Position numbers and translations under genes: made by a program
Notes under the pieces: generated by a model
Databases searched by the model: none
Told to the model about the DNA's origin: nothing
What the model saw: only the letters and a program-made list of their open reading frames with translations
DNA from: Phyllobacterium myrsinacearum
GTDB lineage: Bacteria > Pseudomonadota > Alphaproteobacteria > Rhizobiales > Rhizobiaceae
Direction of reading: 5' to 3'
DNA: 64,000 nucleotides
Assembly: GCF_014138285.1 (NCBI RefSeq)
Contig: NZ_JACGXN010000005.1
Location: 1 to 64,000 of the forward strand
In this document: piece by piece, positions 44,190 to 54,086 of the stretch
Position numbering within the stretch: position 1 is the stretch's first letter
Layout: every line of letters starts with the position of its first letter

Positions 44190-45758
44190 ATGACGCGACT
44201 GCGAAAATCCGTCTTGATAGCGGTAACATCATTGTTGCTGTTTGGAACGGCGGCCGAAGCCGCAACGCTGCGATGGGCCGGGCAGCGGGACATATTCTCC
44301 CTTGATCCCTACTCCTACGGATCGACGTCCAATCTGGCTTTTCTGAATCATATTTATGAAGGGCTGGTGCGCTATACGCCCGAGTTCAAGGTTGTTCCGG
44401 CGCTAGCCACGGAATGGCAGCTCATCGACAACAAATACTGGCGTTTCAAACTTCGCCAGGGCGTGAAATTTCACAATGGTGCGGCTTTCACTGCTGATGA
44501 TGTCATTGCGTCGCTCAAACGTGTGAGTGACCCAAGCTCGCCGCTCAGAGGCAATATTCCTCTCTATGTTGGCTCGAAGAAGGTGGACAATTATACGGTC
44601 GACATTGAAGTCTCGGCACCGTCGCCGCTCTTTCTCAACGATCTGACGAACATCTTCATGTTCAATGCCCAGTGGCTCATCGACAACAAAAGTGAAAAGC
44701 CCACCGACGTTGGTGCGCAAGTCGAGGGCTATACCACCTATCACGCCAATGGAACTGGGCCTTTCAAGCTCGAGAGCCGCGTTCCGGACAGCAAGACAAT
44801 TCTCGTTGTGAATGACGGCTGGTGGGATGAGAAGAAGCACAATATTGACCGCATCGAATTTACACCGATTACGTCTGCTGCAACACGGGTAGCTGCCTTG
44901 TTGTCAGGGGAGGTCGACCTCGTTGATGCTGCACCTATTCAGGATATCAGCCGGCTTGAATCAACGCCGGAAATCAAAGTAGACAAACGCTCGGATTTGC
45001 GGACGATTTCCATCGCATTCAATCGCCGTGAAAAGCTGGCGGACGGGCGCGACAATCCGTTCAATGACCTGCGCGTGCGGCAGGCATTCGACCATGCGAT
45101 TGACCGGAACCTGATCAACAAAAAGGTTATGCGCGGTCTGGCACATCCGGCCGGCGTGTTGGTTGCCCCGGAGATACCGGGCTACGATGCAGAGCTGGAC
45201 AAACCAGCGACCTATGATCCGCAATTGTCACGCAAGCTTCTAGCTGAAGCGAGGCAGAGCGATCTCGCATTCACCTATCTTTGCATGAATGATGAAAGCG
45301 TCAATGAGGAGGATGTTTGCTCAGGCGTCGTCAATATGCTGACGCGCGCCGGCTTCAAGCCAACCCTCGACATCGGGCCGCGTGCCGTACAGACGCCAAA
45401 ACGCTCAAGCGGCAAATCCGACGTGTATATGGTTGGCTGGGCGAACGAACCCACGCTTGATGCCTATTCGATTCTGGTTCAGGTGCTTTCCACCCGTCGT
45501 GGTGCCGATGGTGTCGCAAACTATGGCGGTTGGTCATATCCCGAACTCGACAATATGGTCAAACAGGCTGCCGCGGAACAGGATCGTGACAAACGTCTGG
45601 CGATTGAAACTGCTGCGCTGAAATTTGCAAAGGATCAGGCAATCATGATCCCGCTGCACCAGCAGCCGATGGCATGGGCCATGACCAGCAAGATTGAAAG
45701 TGTGGTCATCCGGGCCGACAACAAGCCTCGGCATTGGCTGACACGCATGACCGACTGA
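44190..45758 (+). CDS. ABC transporter periplasmic binding protein (DppA type), copy 1
   Basis: A 522-residue family-5 binding protein with signal peptide (MTRLRKSVLIAVTSLLLFG, cleavage near AEA), then the LDPYSYGSTSNLAFLNHIYEGLVRY opening and the GVKFHNGAAFTADDV motif. It delivers peptides or other organic solutes to the Dpp-type permease downstream. GGAGGAGG precedes the ATG. It is followed 85 bases later by a close paralogue, with matching motifs along the whole length, so the two arose by tandem duplication. Confidence 0.92.
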   Translation: MTRLRKSVLIAVTSLLLFGTAAEAATLRWAGQRDIFSLDPYSYGSTSNLAFLNHIYEGLVRYTPEFKVVPALATEWQLIDNKYWRFKLRQGVKFHNGAAFTADDVIASLKRVSDPSSPLRGNIPLYVGSKKVDNYTVDIEVSAPSPLFLNDLTNIFMFNAQWLIDNKSEKPTDVGAQVEGYTTYHANGTGPFKLESRVPDSKTILVVNDGWWDEKKHNIDRIEFTPITSAATRVAALLSGEVDLVDAAPIQDISRLESTPEIKVDKRSDLRTISIAFNRREKLADGRDNPFNDLRVRQAFDHAIDRNLINKKVMRGLAHPAGVLVAPEIPGYDAELDKPATYDPQLSRKLLAEARQSDLAFTYLCMNDESVNEEDVCSGVVNMLTRAGFKPTLDIGPRAVQTPKRSSGKSDVYMVGWANEPTLDAYSILVQVLSTRRGADGVANYGGWSYPELDNMVKQAAAEQDRDKRLAIETAALKFAKDQAIMIPLHQQPMAWAMTSKIESVVIRADNKPRHWLTRMTD

Positions 45759-45762
45759 TCTG

Positions 45763-45779
45763 CAGCGCCTTTGGCGCTG
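45763..45779 (+). other. Hairpin between the tandem binding protein genes
   Basis: CAGCGCC and GGCGCTG pair perfectly around TTT just after the first binding protein stop. No T-tract follows. It may protect the 3' end of the upstream message or attenuate read-through. Confidence 0.5.
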
Positions 45780-45843
45780 TCTGATAACCAGCAAGACCTC
45801 CGTTCAAGGAGGCGGCAAACGTCCAGAAGCGGAGCAAACCAAA

Positions 45844-47403
45844 ATGTTGAAGCAACTAGGCCTCGCAGCCGCGGTGGCAATGAGCCTGATTTTACCCAGC
45901 CAAGCCGCCACACTCAAATGGGGCGCGCCCCATGATATATACTCGCTCGATCCGTATTCTTACGGTGACAGCTACACGCTTGCTTTCCTGAACCACGTTT
46001 ATGAAGGCCTTGTCCGGTATGACGCCAAGCTCAAGATCGAACCCGCATTGGCCACGTCGTGGGAGACGGTGTCGGACACGATTTGGCGGTTCCATCTGCG
46101 CAAGGGTGTAAAATTTCACAACGGTGCGGACTTCACCGCCGATGACGTCTTGGCGTCACTGACGCGTGTGAGTGACAAGACCTCGCCTTTGCGCGGGAAT
46201 TTGCCTGCCTACAAATCTGCCAAGAAAGTCGATGATTATACCATCGACATTGAGCTGACGGGCCCATATCCACTTCTGCTGAATGACCTCACGAACATTC
46301 ACATCTTTGATGCGACCTGGCTGGCAGACAACAACTCCTTGAAACCGACCGATGTCGGTGCAAAGCTTGAGGGTTATGCTACCTATCATGCCAACGGCAC
46401 AGGCCCTTTCATCATTGAAAGCCGCGTACCGGACAGCAAGACGGTTCTGGTTAAAAATCCGAATTGGTGGGACAAGTCTGAAACGAATATCGACCGTATT
46501 GAATTCACTCCGATAACATCTGCGGCAACACGTGTTGCAGCTCTTCTGTCCGGCGAGATCAATTTCACCGACAATGCACCGTCTCAAGATCTGCCCCGGC
46601 TCTCGGCCCAACCCGAACTCAAGGTCATGGAGCGCACTGATCTGCGGACGGTTATGATCGGGTTCAATCGCAAGCCGAAGCTCACCAATGACACCGACAA
46701 TAAATTCAATGATCTGCGCGTCCGTCAGGCTTTCGCACATGCTCTGGACCCCCAACTGATCCAGAAGCGCATTATGCGGGGTAAGTCGCGCACTGCGGGT
46801 GCAATCATTGCACCGGAAATTCCGGGCTATACGGAGGCGCTCGACAAGCCGGTTTCCTATGATCCGGAACTGTCCAAGAAGCTGTTGGCAGAGGCTGGAG
46901 CAAAGGATTTTGCTTTTACGTTCGTGTGCACGACGGATGCTTATGTCAACGAGGAAGAGCTCTGCCAGGGCATGGTCAATATGCTCAGCCGTGCAGGCTT
47001 CAAGCCGCAGCTCGACATTGCACCGGTAGCTGCGCAGACACCCAAGCGTACGAATGGCAAGGCTGACGTCTATCTGATCGGATGGGCGAACGAGCCGATG
47101 CTCGACAGCTATTCCATCCTGCTTCAGATGATCGAGACGAAGACAGACAATGCCGGTGTCTTCAATTGGGGCGGCTGGAGCTATCCCGAAATTGACAAGC
47201 TGGTCGTGCAGGCCTCGACAGAAATGGACAGGAACAAGCGGCTGGAACTGCAGACCAGAGCCCTGCAGATGGTCAAGGATGAGATCATCATGCTTCCTCT
47301 GCATCAGCAGCCGATGGCTTGGGTGATGACGGACAAGATCGATCGCATCGTTCAACTGCCTGACAACAAATCCCGGCATTGGCTGACGCATTTTGCCGAG
47401 TAG
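45844..47403 (+). CDS. ABC transporter periplasmic binding protein (DppA type), copy 2
   Basis: A 519-residue paralogue of the previous gene product: signal peptide MLKQLGLAAAVAMSLILPSQA, LDPYSYGDSYTLAFLNHVYEGLVRY and GVKFHNGADFTADDV. The pair keep motifs such as SRVPDSKT and LHQQPMAWVMT. Divergence in between suggests two related ligands for one permease. It lies 55 bases before the permease genes. Confidence 0.92.
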   Translation: MLKQLGLAAAVAMSLILPSQAATLKWGAPHDIYSLDPYSYGDSYTLAFLNHVYEGLVRYDAKLKIEPALATSWETVSDTIWRFHLRKGVKFHNGADFTADDVLASLTRVSDKTSPLRGNLPAYKSAKKVDDYTIDIELTGPYPLLLNDLTNIHIFDATWLADNNSLKPTDVGAKLEGYATYHANGTGPFIIESRVPDSKTVLVKNPNWWDKSETNIDRIEFTPITSAATRVAALLSGEINFTDNAPSQDLPRLSAQPELKVMERTDLRTVMIGFNRKPKLTNDTDNKFNDLRVRQAFAHALDPQLIQKRIMRGKSRTAGAIIAPEIPGYTEALDKPVSYDPELSKKLLAEAGAKDFAFTFVCTTDAYVNEEELCQGMVNMLSRAGFKPQLDIAPVAAQTPKRTNGKADVYLIGWANEPMLDSYSILLQMIETKTDNAGVFNWGGWSYPEIDKLVVQASTEMDRNKRLELQTRALQMVKDEIIMLPLHQQPMAWVMTDKIDRIVQLPDNKSRHWLTHFAE

Positions 47404-47458
47404 GTTGGGCGGTTCGCCTCGATTGGCTCAAGGCAAACAGAATTAAGGGAGGCGACAT

Positions 47459-48427
47459 ATGCTGGTTTTTATTGTGAGGCGCTTGGCAAACGCAATCTTG
47501 GTGATGCTCGCAGTGGCCATGCTCGCCTTTCTGATTTTCAGGCTTGCCGGCGATCCAGTTGAACTTATGGCAAATGAACAGATGACACAGGCGGATCGCG
47601 ACAATCTGCGCGAACGCCTGGGTCTCAACGATAATCTGCCGACCCAGTACGTCCGCTTCGTCATTCATGCGGCGCAGGGCAATTTCGGTATCTCCTATCG
47701 TAATGGCCAGGATGTTCTGACGCTGATCGCGGACCGGTTTCCTGCAACCCTGGAACTGGTGCTGGTGGCGACATTGATTTCATTGGTATTCGGTATTCCT
47801 CTCGGCGTTCTGACAGCAATCAAACGCGGCAAATGGTATACGGAAGGCCTTCAGTTCATCTCCATTGTCGGAGTGTCGCTGCCCAGCTTTGTCGTTGGTA
47901 TCCTGCTGATCCTGGTGTTCTCGGTCAGCATGGGATGGTTGCCTGCATTCGGACGTGGTGACGTCGTCAGGCTTGGCTGGTGGTCGACGGGGTTGCTGAC
48001 ATCTTCGGGGCGTGCAGCACTCATTCTGCCGTCCATTGCGCTGTCACTTTACCAGATCACGCTGATCATGCGGCTGGTGCGGGCAGAAATGCTGGAAGTG
48101 CTCCGTTCTGATTACATTAAATTTGCACGGGCGAGGGGCATTCCCCGCTGGCGCATCTATTTCCGGCATGCATTGAGAAATTGCCTGATGCCGGTCGTTA
48201 CAATGACGGCAATGAACATCGGTTCCCTCATCGCTTTCGCACTGATCACCGAAACCGTCTTTCAGTGGCCGGGCATGGGCATGCTGTTCATCCAGGCGGT
48301 GACATTCATCGATATCCCCGTAATGGCGGCATATCTGTGCATCATCTCTTTCATTTTCGTTGTTCTGAACATGCTGGTGGATATCGCTTATGCGGTCATC
48401 GATCCACGTTTGCGCAGCGCACGTTAG
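47459..48427 (+). CDS. Dpp-type ABC transporter permease, B subunit
   Basis: A 322-residue inner-membrane permease of the DppB class with about six helices, the RLGLNDNLPTQYVRF periplasmic part and the docking loop ARARGIPRWRIYFRHALRNCLMP. GGGAGG precedes the ATG. It pairs with the DppC-type protein that follows. Confidence 0.92.
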   Translation: MLVFIVRRLANAILVMLAVAMLAFLIFRLAGDPVELMANEQMTQADRDNLRERLGLNDNLPTQYVRFVIHAAQGNFGISYRNGQDVLTLIADRFPATLELVLVATLISLVFGIPLGVLTAIKRGKWYTEGLQFISIVGVSLPSFVVGILLILVFSVSMGWLPAFGRGDVVRLGWWSTGLLTSSGRAALILPSIALSLYQITLIMRLVRAEMLEVLRSDYIKFARARGIPRWRIYFRHALRNCLMPVVTMTAMNIGSLIAFALITETVFQWPGMGMLFIQAVTFIDIPVMAAYLCIISFIFVVLNMLVDIAYAVIDPRLRSAR

Positions 48428-48450
48428 ACCCAGAGTTAGGGACCTGTTCG

Positions 48451-49410
48451 ATGACAATCGATGTATCGAAGACGCCAAAAGCGCCAAGGCCGGCGCGCCC
48501 GCCGCTGCTGAGGCGCATGCGCAACAGCGACCTCTGGTGGTCGTTCACGCACAGCAAGATAGCAATGGCTGGCGCCATTATTCTGACAGTTTTGATCCTC
48601 ACGTCCGTGTTTGCGCCATTGATCGCCGTCCAGAATCCCTATGACGGGGCGCAACTGGATATGTGGAAAGCAGAACTTCCGCCCATCTGGCAGCAGGGTG
48701 GCGAATGGCCCTACCTGCTGGGAACCGACACACAGGGCCGTGATATGCTCTCGGCTATCCTGTACGGGACGCGCATCTCCATTTTCATTGGCATTGCATC
48801 GGTTGCTCTGTCCCTGCTGATCGGCATGAGCGCGGGTCTCGTGGCGGGTTATTTCCAGGGCTTTGTCGACAATCTTCTGATGCGCATCGGCGATGTCACG
48901 CTTTCGATCCCAACCATTCTTGTTGCGATCCTGGTTTCGACCGTCGTTCGGCAAATGCTTCCGGTGGAACTTCGCGAGATTGGTGCCTCGGCCGTGCTGG
49001 TGTTTGCAATTGCCCTGTCGGCATGGGTTCAATATGCCCGGACGGTTCGTGCTCAAACGATCGTAGAGTGCGGCAAGGACTACGTGCATGCGGCAAGGCT
49101 GATCAAGGTGCCTGCTCGCCGGATCATGGCGAACCATATCCTGCCAAATACGCTCACGCCGGTTCTTGTGGCTGCGACGTTGAACTTCGGCATGGCCATT
49201 CTTACCGAGGCTACACTTTCCTTTCTGGGCATTGGCATGCCGCCGAGCCAGCCGTCACTGGGGACATTGATCCGCATCGGCAACCAATTCCTGTTTTCAG
49301 GCTCGTGGTGGATTGTGCTGTTTCCGGTGCTCCAGCTTTGCCTTCTCGTCGTTGCTGTGAACCTGCTCGGCGATTGGCTGCGTGATGCCCTAAATCCGAA
49401 ATTGAGGTAG
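48451..49410 (+). CDS. Dpp-type ABC transporter permease, C subunit
   Basis: A 319-residue DppC-class permease. It has a cytoplasmic N-terminal stretch, a first helix near MAGAIILTVLILTSVFAPLI, LLGTDTQGRDMLSAILYGTR and the docking loop HAARLIKVPARRIMANHILPN. The ATG at 48451 is the natural start; the same frame is open far upstream but there it overlaps the dppB-type gene. Confidence 0.92.
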   Translation: MTIDVSKTPKAPRPARPPLLRRMRNSDLWWSFTHSKIAMAGAIILTVLILTSVFAPLIAVQNPYDGAQLDMWKAELPPIWQQGGEWPYLLGTDTQGRDMLSAILYGTRISIFIGIASVALSLLIGMSAGLVAGYFQGFVDNLLMRIGDVTLSIPTILVAILVSTVVRQMLPVELREIGASAVLVFAIALSAWVQYARTVRAQTIVECGKDYVHAARLIKVPARRIMANHILPNTLTPVLVAATLNFGMAILTEATLSFLGIGMPPSQPSLGTLIRIGNQFLFSGSWWIVLFPVLQLCLLVVAVNLLGDWLRDALNPKLR

Positions 49411-49417
49411 GTAAAAC

Positions 49418-50611
49418 ATGTCCAACTTGTTGCTCCGTAACGTACGGCCCATGGCTGGCGATAACTGTGATGTCCTGATCAAGGACGGAAAAATAGCCGG
49501 TTTCGGTCAATTTGCGCCTGAGCCCGGCATGCCAGTCGAGGATGGAGGCAACTCCATTGTCATTCCCGGTCTTATCGATGCTCATACACATCTCGACAAG
49601 ACAACATGGGGCATGCCGTGGCATGAGAACAATCGGGCGGCTGTACTGCGCGAGCGCATCGATTTCGAGCGTGAGAACCGCAGTGCGATCGGAATTGATC
49701 CTCACCGGCAGTCCATGCGGCACGCGATCGGGCTGGCAGCGCATGGCGCGACGCATATCCGCAGTCATGTCGACATCGATCCCACCCACGGACTGTCCAT
49801 CGTCGAAGGCGTATGGGAAACGCGCGAAAAGCTGCGTGGCATCATTGATATCGAAATCGTTGCCTTCCCCCAGTCCGGCGTCATGGTTATGCCAGGTACC
49901 ACCGAATTGCTTGACGAGGCTCTGCGCCAAGGCTGTGAAGTGCTGGGAGGGATCGATCCCTGCGGCATTGATCGCGATCCGAAGGGCCAACTCGATATCA
50001 TATTTGCACTTGCCGTGAAGCATCAACGGCCAATCGATATCCATCTGCACGAGGCCGCTGATCTTGGTGCGTTCACCATGGAGCTTATTTTTGAGCGCAT
50101 TCGTGCGCACGGCATGCAGGGTAAAGTTGCCATAAGTCACGCGTTTGCGCTTGGGATGAATGACTACATCCGGGTCGGAAAGTTGATTGATGAACTTGTG
50201 GCGCTTGATGTGGCGATCCTGACGACAGGCGCGCCATCTGCTGCTGTTCCGTCGGTCATGAGGCTGAAAGAGGCGGGCATACGCGTTGGTGGCGGTTGTG
50301 ACGGTATTCGTGACACTTGGGGGCCATGGGGCCAGCCCGACATGCTCGACCGTGCCAAGATCATCGGCATGAAGAACGGGCTCAGGAAGGATCGCGAACT
50401 GGAGCATGTTCTTCATATCGTTTCACAAGGTGGCGCTGATGTCATGCAGATCGAAGGCTATGGCCTGAAGGTTGGTTGCACGGCTGACCTGACACTTCTG
50501 ACAGGCGAAACGCTGGCGCATGCGGTTGTTGATATTGGGCCGCGTCCGCTGGTCGTCAAAGGCGGGCGTATCACTGCTCGACAGGGCCAAGCCGTTGTGG
50601 ACATGCCATGA
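49418..50611 (+). CDS. Amidohydrolase, cytosine deaminase-like
   Basis: A 397-residue metal-dependent hydrolase of the CodA/AtzC branch. Metal ligands H56 and H58 lie in DAHTHLDK, further His in DIHLHEAAD and ISHAFALG, and the Asp in GGGCDGIRDTW. Characterised relatives deaminate cytosine or hydrolyse N-substituted s-triazine and pyrimidine rings. Its place inside a transport operon with a second amidohydrolase suggests an imported cyclic N-compound. It is coupled to the next gene by ATGA. Confidence 0.88.
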   Translation: MSNLLLRNVRPMAGDNCDVLIKDGKIAGFGQFAPEPGMPVEDGGNSIVIPGLIDAHTHLDKTTWGMPWHENNRAAVLRERIDFERENRSAIGIDPHRQSMRHAIGLAAHGATHIRSHVDIDPTHGLSIVEGVWETREKLRGIIDIEIVAFPQSGVMVMPGTTELLDEALRQGCEVLGGIDPCGIDRDPKGQLDIIFALAVKHQRPIDIHLHEAADLGAFTMELIFERIRAHGMQGKVAISHAFALGMNDYIRVGKLIDELVALDVAILTTGAPSAAVPSVMRLKEAGIRVGGGCDGIRDTWGPWGQPDMLDRAKIIGMKNGLRKDRELEHVLHIVSQGGADVMQIEGYGLKVGCTADLTLLTGETLAHAVVDIGPRPLVVKGGRITARQGQAVVDMP

Positions 50612-52104
50612 CAAAAGCCGGACTTGAGACACTAACGCTCGGTGGCAGGCCAGAGGGACGAACGCTGCTGACTGCGGATTGGGTGCTTGGTCACCGCGAC
50701 GGAACCCATCGCCTTCTCCCCAACGGTGAAGTGGTATTCGAGAACGGCGAAATTCTGTTCGCCGGTCATCGCTTTCCGGGAGAGGTGGCGCGCCGGGTCG
50801 ATTTCGGTAAGTCGCTGATCAGTCCGGGCTTCATTGATCTTGATGCGTTGTCCGATCTCGATACGACCATCCTGGGTATCGACAACCATCCGGGCTGGGC
50901 CAAGGGCCGTGTCTGGCCTCGCTCCTATGTCGACACTGGTCCCTATGAAATGTATTCATCCGAAGAGCTGGCTTTCCAGAAGCGCTTTGCTTTCGGTCAG
51001 CTTCTGCTGAACGGTATAACCACAGCTGCACCAATCGCTTCGCTGTTCTATCGCGAGTGGGGTGAGACGGTTGCTGAATTCGATGCCGCTGCGGATGCGG
51101 CGGGAGAACTTGGTTTGCGGATCTATCTCAGCCCAGCTTACCGTTCGGGCGGGATGGTTCTTGAAAATCCGGGGCAGATACTTCCGGTTTTCGATGAGCA
51201 ACGCGGCTTGCGCGGCCTGGAAGACGCGGTGCGTTTCATTGAACGGCAAACTGGACGTTATGGAGACCTTGTGAGGGGCTTGCTTGCTCCTGACCGTGTT
51301 GAAACGTGTACACTCGGATTGCTCCAGCGCACCGATGCCGCAGCGCGTGAGCTTGGCTGCAAGATTCGCCTGCATATGGCGCAAGGCATCATGGAGGTGG
51401 ATACGGTTCGTGCGTTGCATGGCTCAACAGCGCCGGTGTGGCTCGCGAAATCAGGACTATTGAGCGATCGGCTGATTGCTCCCCATGCGACCAATGCGAC
51501 GGACGAAGATCTTCGTCTTTATGCAGCGAACGGCGTCTCAATTGTGCATTGCCCGCTGGTTTCTGCCCGTGGTGGTAGCACGCTCAATTCGTTTTCAGCA
51601 TGCCGCACCCGCGGGATCAACATTGCCATGGGGACCGACACGGCGCCAGCCGATATGCTGATGAATCTGCTTGTCGGTCTGGTCACCTCCCGTATCAATG
51701 ATGGCGTGCCAGACCGGGTGCGCTGTGCCGATCTCTTCGACGCTGCAACGCTTGGCGGTGCAAGGGCTCTCGGCAGACCCGACCTTGGCCATCTTTCATC
51801 AGGAGCACGTGCTGATATTGCGGTGTTTGGCCTTGATGACGCGATAATGGCGCCGTCGATTGATCCCATCACAACGCTTGTCGCAGGCGGATCGGGCAAG
51901 GTGACGCGAGCAGTCTTTGTCGATGGACGGCCCTCCATGCTCTTCGGCGAGGTTGCCGGCATTGACATGAAGTCTGCCCGTGAACGGGCACAAAGGCAGT
52001 TCGACGCGCTTGTTGCCAAATACCCCGAGCGAAGCTGGGCGCTTCCATCCGTCTCCGAAATATTTCCTCCGAGTTATCCAATAGAGAGTGATGCAAATGG
52101 GTGA
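50608..52104 (+). CDS. Amidohydrolase-fold protein lacking the first HxH metal motif
   Basis: A 498-residue TRZ/ATZ-type amidohydrolase. It keeps one later His in IRLHMAQG, one in APHATNATDEDL and the catalytic Asp in GTDTAP, but the first metal motif, normally DxHxH, reads FIDLDALSD (D79, L81). This would remove two metal ligands. It either uses a different metal site, has a different activity, or is a non-catalytic partner of the neighbour. It overlaps the previous gene (ATGA) and the following ATPase gene. Confidence 0.8.
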   Translation: MTKAGLETLTLGGRPEGRTLLTADWVLGHRDGTHRLLPNGEVVFENGEILFAGHRFPGEVARRVDFGKSLISPGFIDLDALSDLDTTILGIDNHPGWAKGRVWPRSYVDTGPYEMYSSEELAFQKRFAFGQLLLNGITTAAPIASLFYREWGETVAEFDAAADAAGELGLRIYLSPAYRSGGMVLENPGQILPVFDEQRGLRGLEDAVRFIERQTGRYGDLVRGLLAPDRVETCTLGLLQRTDAAARELGCKIRLHMAQGIMEVDTVRALHGSTAPVWLAKSGLLSDRLIAPHATNATDEDLRLYAANGVSIVHCPLVSARGGSTLNSFSACRTRGINIAMGTDTAPADMLMNLLVGLVTSRINDGVPDRVRCADLFDAATLGGARALGRPDLGHLSSGARADIAVFGLDDAIMAPSIDPITTLVAGGSGKVTRAVFVDGRPSMLFGEVAGIDMKSARERAQRQFDALVAKYPERSWALPSVSEIFPPSYPIESDANG

Positions 52105-53083
52105 AACAACCGATCAGCCCATCCTCGAGGTTCGCAATCTCACGGTGGAATTCCCTGGGCGCCACGGGACAGTTGCCGCACTGTCGGACGTGAGCCTCAA
52201 CATTCGGGCCGGCGAAATTCTCGGGGTGGTTGGCGAGTCCGGCGCCGGCAAGTCGATGACCGGATTGGCAATACAGGGCTTGCTTGAACGTCCCGGTCAC
52301 ATCAGTGGTGGCGAAATCTGGCTCAAGGGGCGTCGAATTGATACCCTCGATGACTATGAGATGCAGAAGATTCGCGGCCGGGAGATCGGTGCAATCTTCC
52401 AGGATCCGCTGACCTCGCTCAATCCGCTTTTCACCGTAGGAGCTCAGCTGAGCGAGACGATCCGCCAGCATCTCAACATGAACAAAACACAGGCGAGAGC
52501 ACGGGCTGTCGAACTGCTTGGAGAAGTTGGTATTCCCTCACCGGATGAGCGGGTGAATCATTACCCGCACCAGTTTTCCGGCGGAATGCGGCAAAGGGTC
52601 GTGATCGCTCTGGCACTTGCTGCATCACCCAAGCTCCTGATTGCAGACGAGCCAACCACGGCGCTGGATGTGTCCATTCAGGCACAGATTATTTCGCTGC
52701 TGCGCAAACTCTGCAAGGAGAAGCGCACCGCTGTTATGCTTGTCACGCACGATATGGGCGTTATTGCAGAGGCAGCGGACCGGGTTGCTGTCATGTATGC
52801 AGGCCGGCTGATTGAGCTTGGCTCGGTCAATCAGGTGCTGCATGCCTCTACGCATCCCTATACGCGCGGGCTCATGGCTTCGATTCCAGCGCTTGCGGCG
52901 CGGGTGGAGCGCCTCAATCAGATCGATGGATCAATGCCGCGGCCCGGTGCCATTCCGAATGGTTGCGCTTTCAATCCACGCTGCAAATCGACAGGCCCGC
53001 GCTGTATTCGCGAAAGGCCTGAGCTTATGCCAGCCGGGGATGGTGCGAGCGCATGCTGGCTCAATGCGGGAGGAATCCAATGA
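52097..53083 (+). CDS. Dpp-type ABC transporter ATPase, D subunit
   Basis: A 328-residue OppD/DppD ATPase. Walker A is GESGAGKS, signature FSGGMRQR, Walker [13 protein letters not shown], and a C-terminal Cys-rich oligopeptide domain ([16 protein letters not shown]). The ATG at 52097 has AGAGAG eight bases before it; 52091 is the alternative. It energises uptake with the F subunit. Confidence 0.92.
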   Translation: MGETTDQPILEVRNLTVEFPGRHGTVAALSDVSLNIRAGEILGVVGESGAGKSMTGLAIQGLLERPGHISGGEIWLKGRRIDTLDDYEMQKIRGREIGAIFQDPLTSLNPLFTVGAQLSETIRQHLNMNKTQARARAVELLGEVGIPSPDERVNHYPHQFSGGMRQRVVIALALAASPKLLIADEPTTALDVSIQAQIISLLRKLCKEKRTAVMLVTHDMGVIAEAADRVAVMYAGRLIELGSVNQVLHASTHPYTRGLMASIPALAARVERLNQIDGSMPRPGAIPNGCAFNPRCKSTGPRCIRERPELMPAGDGASACWLNAGGIQ

Positions 53084-54075
53084 CCGAGATCAGACAGAAA
53101 ATGCCGGCTTTTACGGCTGAACACCTCGTCAAGACATTCGATGTCTCTGCACCGTGGCTGAGCCGGGTCGTTGAACGCAAACCACGGCAGCTTCTGCAGG
53201 CTGTCAATGATATCAGCTTCACCGTACCGGCGGGTGGGTGCTTGAGCATTGTTGGAGAAAGCGGTTGCGGTAAATCAACGGTGGCGCGTCTTGTAACAGG
53301 GCTGCACAAGCCAAGCGGTGGTGAACTCCGCTTCGCGCCTGGCCGCAATGGCGCACCTGTTTCGGTGCAGATGATCTTCCAGGATCCCTATGCATCGCTC
53401 AATCCCCGCTGGCGTGTGAAAAATATCGTTGCCGAGCCACTGCGTGAGTTGAAGCTGCTCAAGACCTCGGCTGCAATCACCGACCGCGTTGAGGAGCTGC
53501 TGGAGACAGTCGGGTTGTCAGCGTCTGATGGTGAAAAGTATCCGCATGAGTTTTCCGGTGGTCAGCGCCAGCGCATTTCAATCGCTCGGGCGCTCGCCAG
53601 CGAGCCCGAGTTCCTCGTATGCGACGAGCCAACCTCTGCGCTTGATGTGTCAGTGCAGGCGCAGGTTCTCAATCTCATGCGCAGATTGCAGGACGAACTT
53701 GGCCTTACCTACCTGTTTATCAGCCACGACATGAGTGTCGTGCGCCACATGTCGGATCGCATAGCGGTCATGTATCTTGGACGTATCGTGGAAGAGGGAG
53801 ATACGGAAGAACTTTTTGCCGATCCTCGTCATCCCTACACGCAACTCCTGCTGCAGACGATCCCGAATGTCCAGAAGCCAAACAGGGACCGTGTTGTCGG
53901 GGGAGGAGAGGTGCCAAGCCCGCTCAAGCCACCATCGGGGTGTGCCTTTCATCCGCGCTGTCCGGTCGCAACAGCGCGCTGTTCGGTGGAAATTCCCGAT
54001 GTGCGTACACTCACAAACGGGACCCGCGTGGCTTGCCATCTGGTGGATGAGAGAGCGGCTGATGTATCGGTATAA
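53080..54075 (+). CDS. Dpp-type ABC transporter ATPase, F subunit
   Basis: A 331-residue OppF/DppF ATPase with Walker A GESGCGKS, signature FSGGQRQR, Walker [13 protein letters not shown] and the terminal SGCAFHPRCP domain. GGGAGG precedes the ATG at 53080, which overlaps the D-subunit stop as ATGA. It is the last gene of this operon, convergent with gntR. Confidence 0.92.
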   Translation: MTEIRQKMPAFTAEHLVKTFDVSAPWLSRVVERKPRQLLQAVNDISFTVPAGGCLSIVGESGCGKSTVARLVTGLHKPSGGELRFAPGRNGAPVSVQMIFQDPYASLNPRWRVKNIVAEPLRELKLLKTSAAITDRVEELLETVGLSASDGEKYPHEFSGGQRQRISIARALASEPEFLVCDEPTSALDVSVQAQVLNLMRRLQDELGLTYLFISHDMSVVRHMSDRIAVMYLGRIVEEGDTEELFADPRHPYTQLLLQTIPNVQKPNRDRVVGGGEVPSPLKPPSGCAFHPRCPVATARCSVEIPDVRTLTNGTRVACHLVDERAADVSV

Positions 54076-54086
54076 CGCGCTGCCCT

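Noticed and set aside
46156..47391. Long open frame on the minus strand opposite the second binding protein
   Set aside because: The plus-strand frame has a signal peptide and family motifs; the antisense product is Arg- and Cys-rich without recognisable features.
49211..50416. Long open frame on the minus strand opposite the CodA-like gene
   Set aside because: It lies opposite a well-supported amidohydrolase gene, shows no family motif and has no ribosome site; high GC at third codon positions readily opens such frames.
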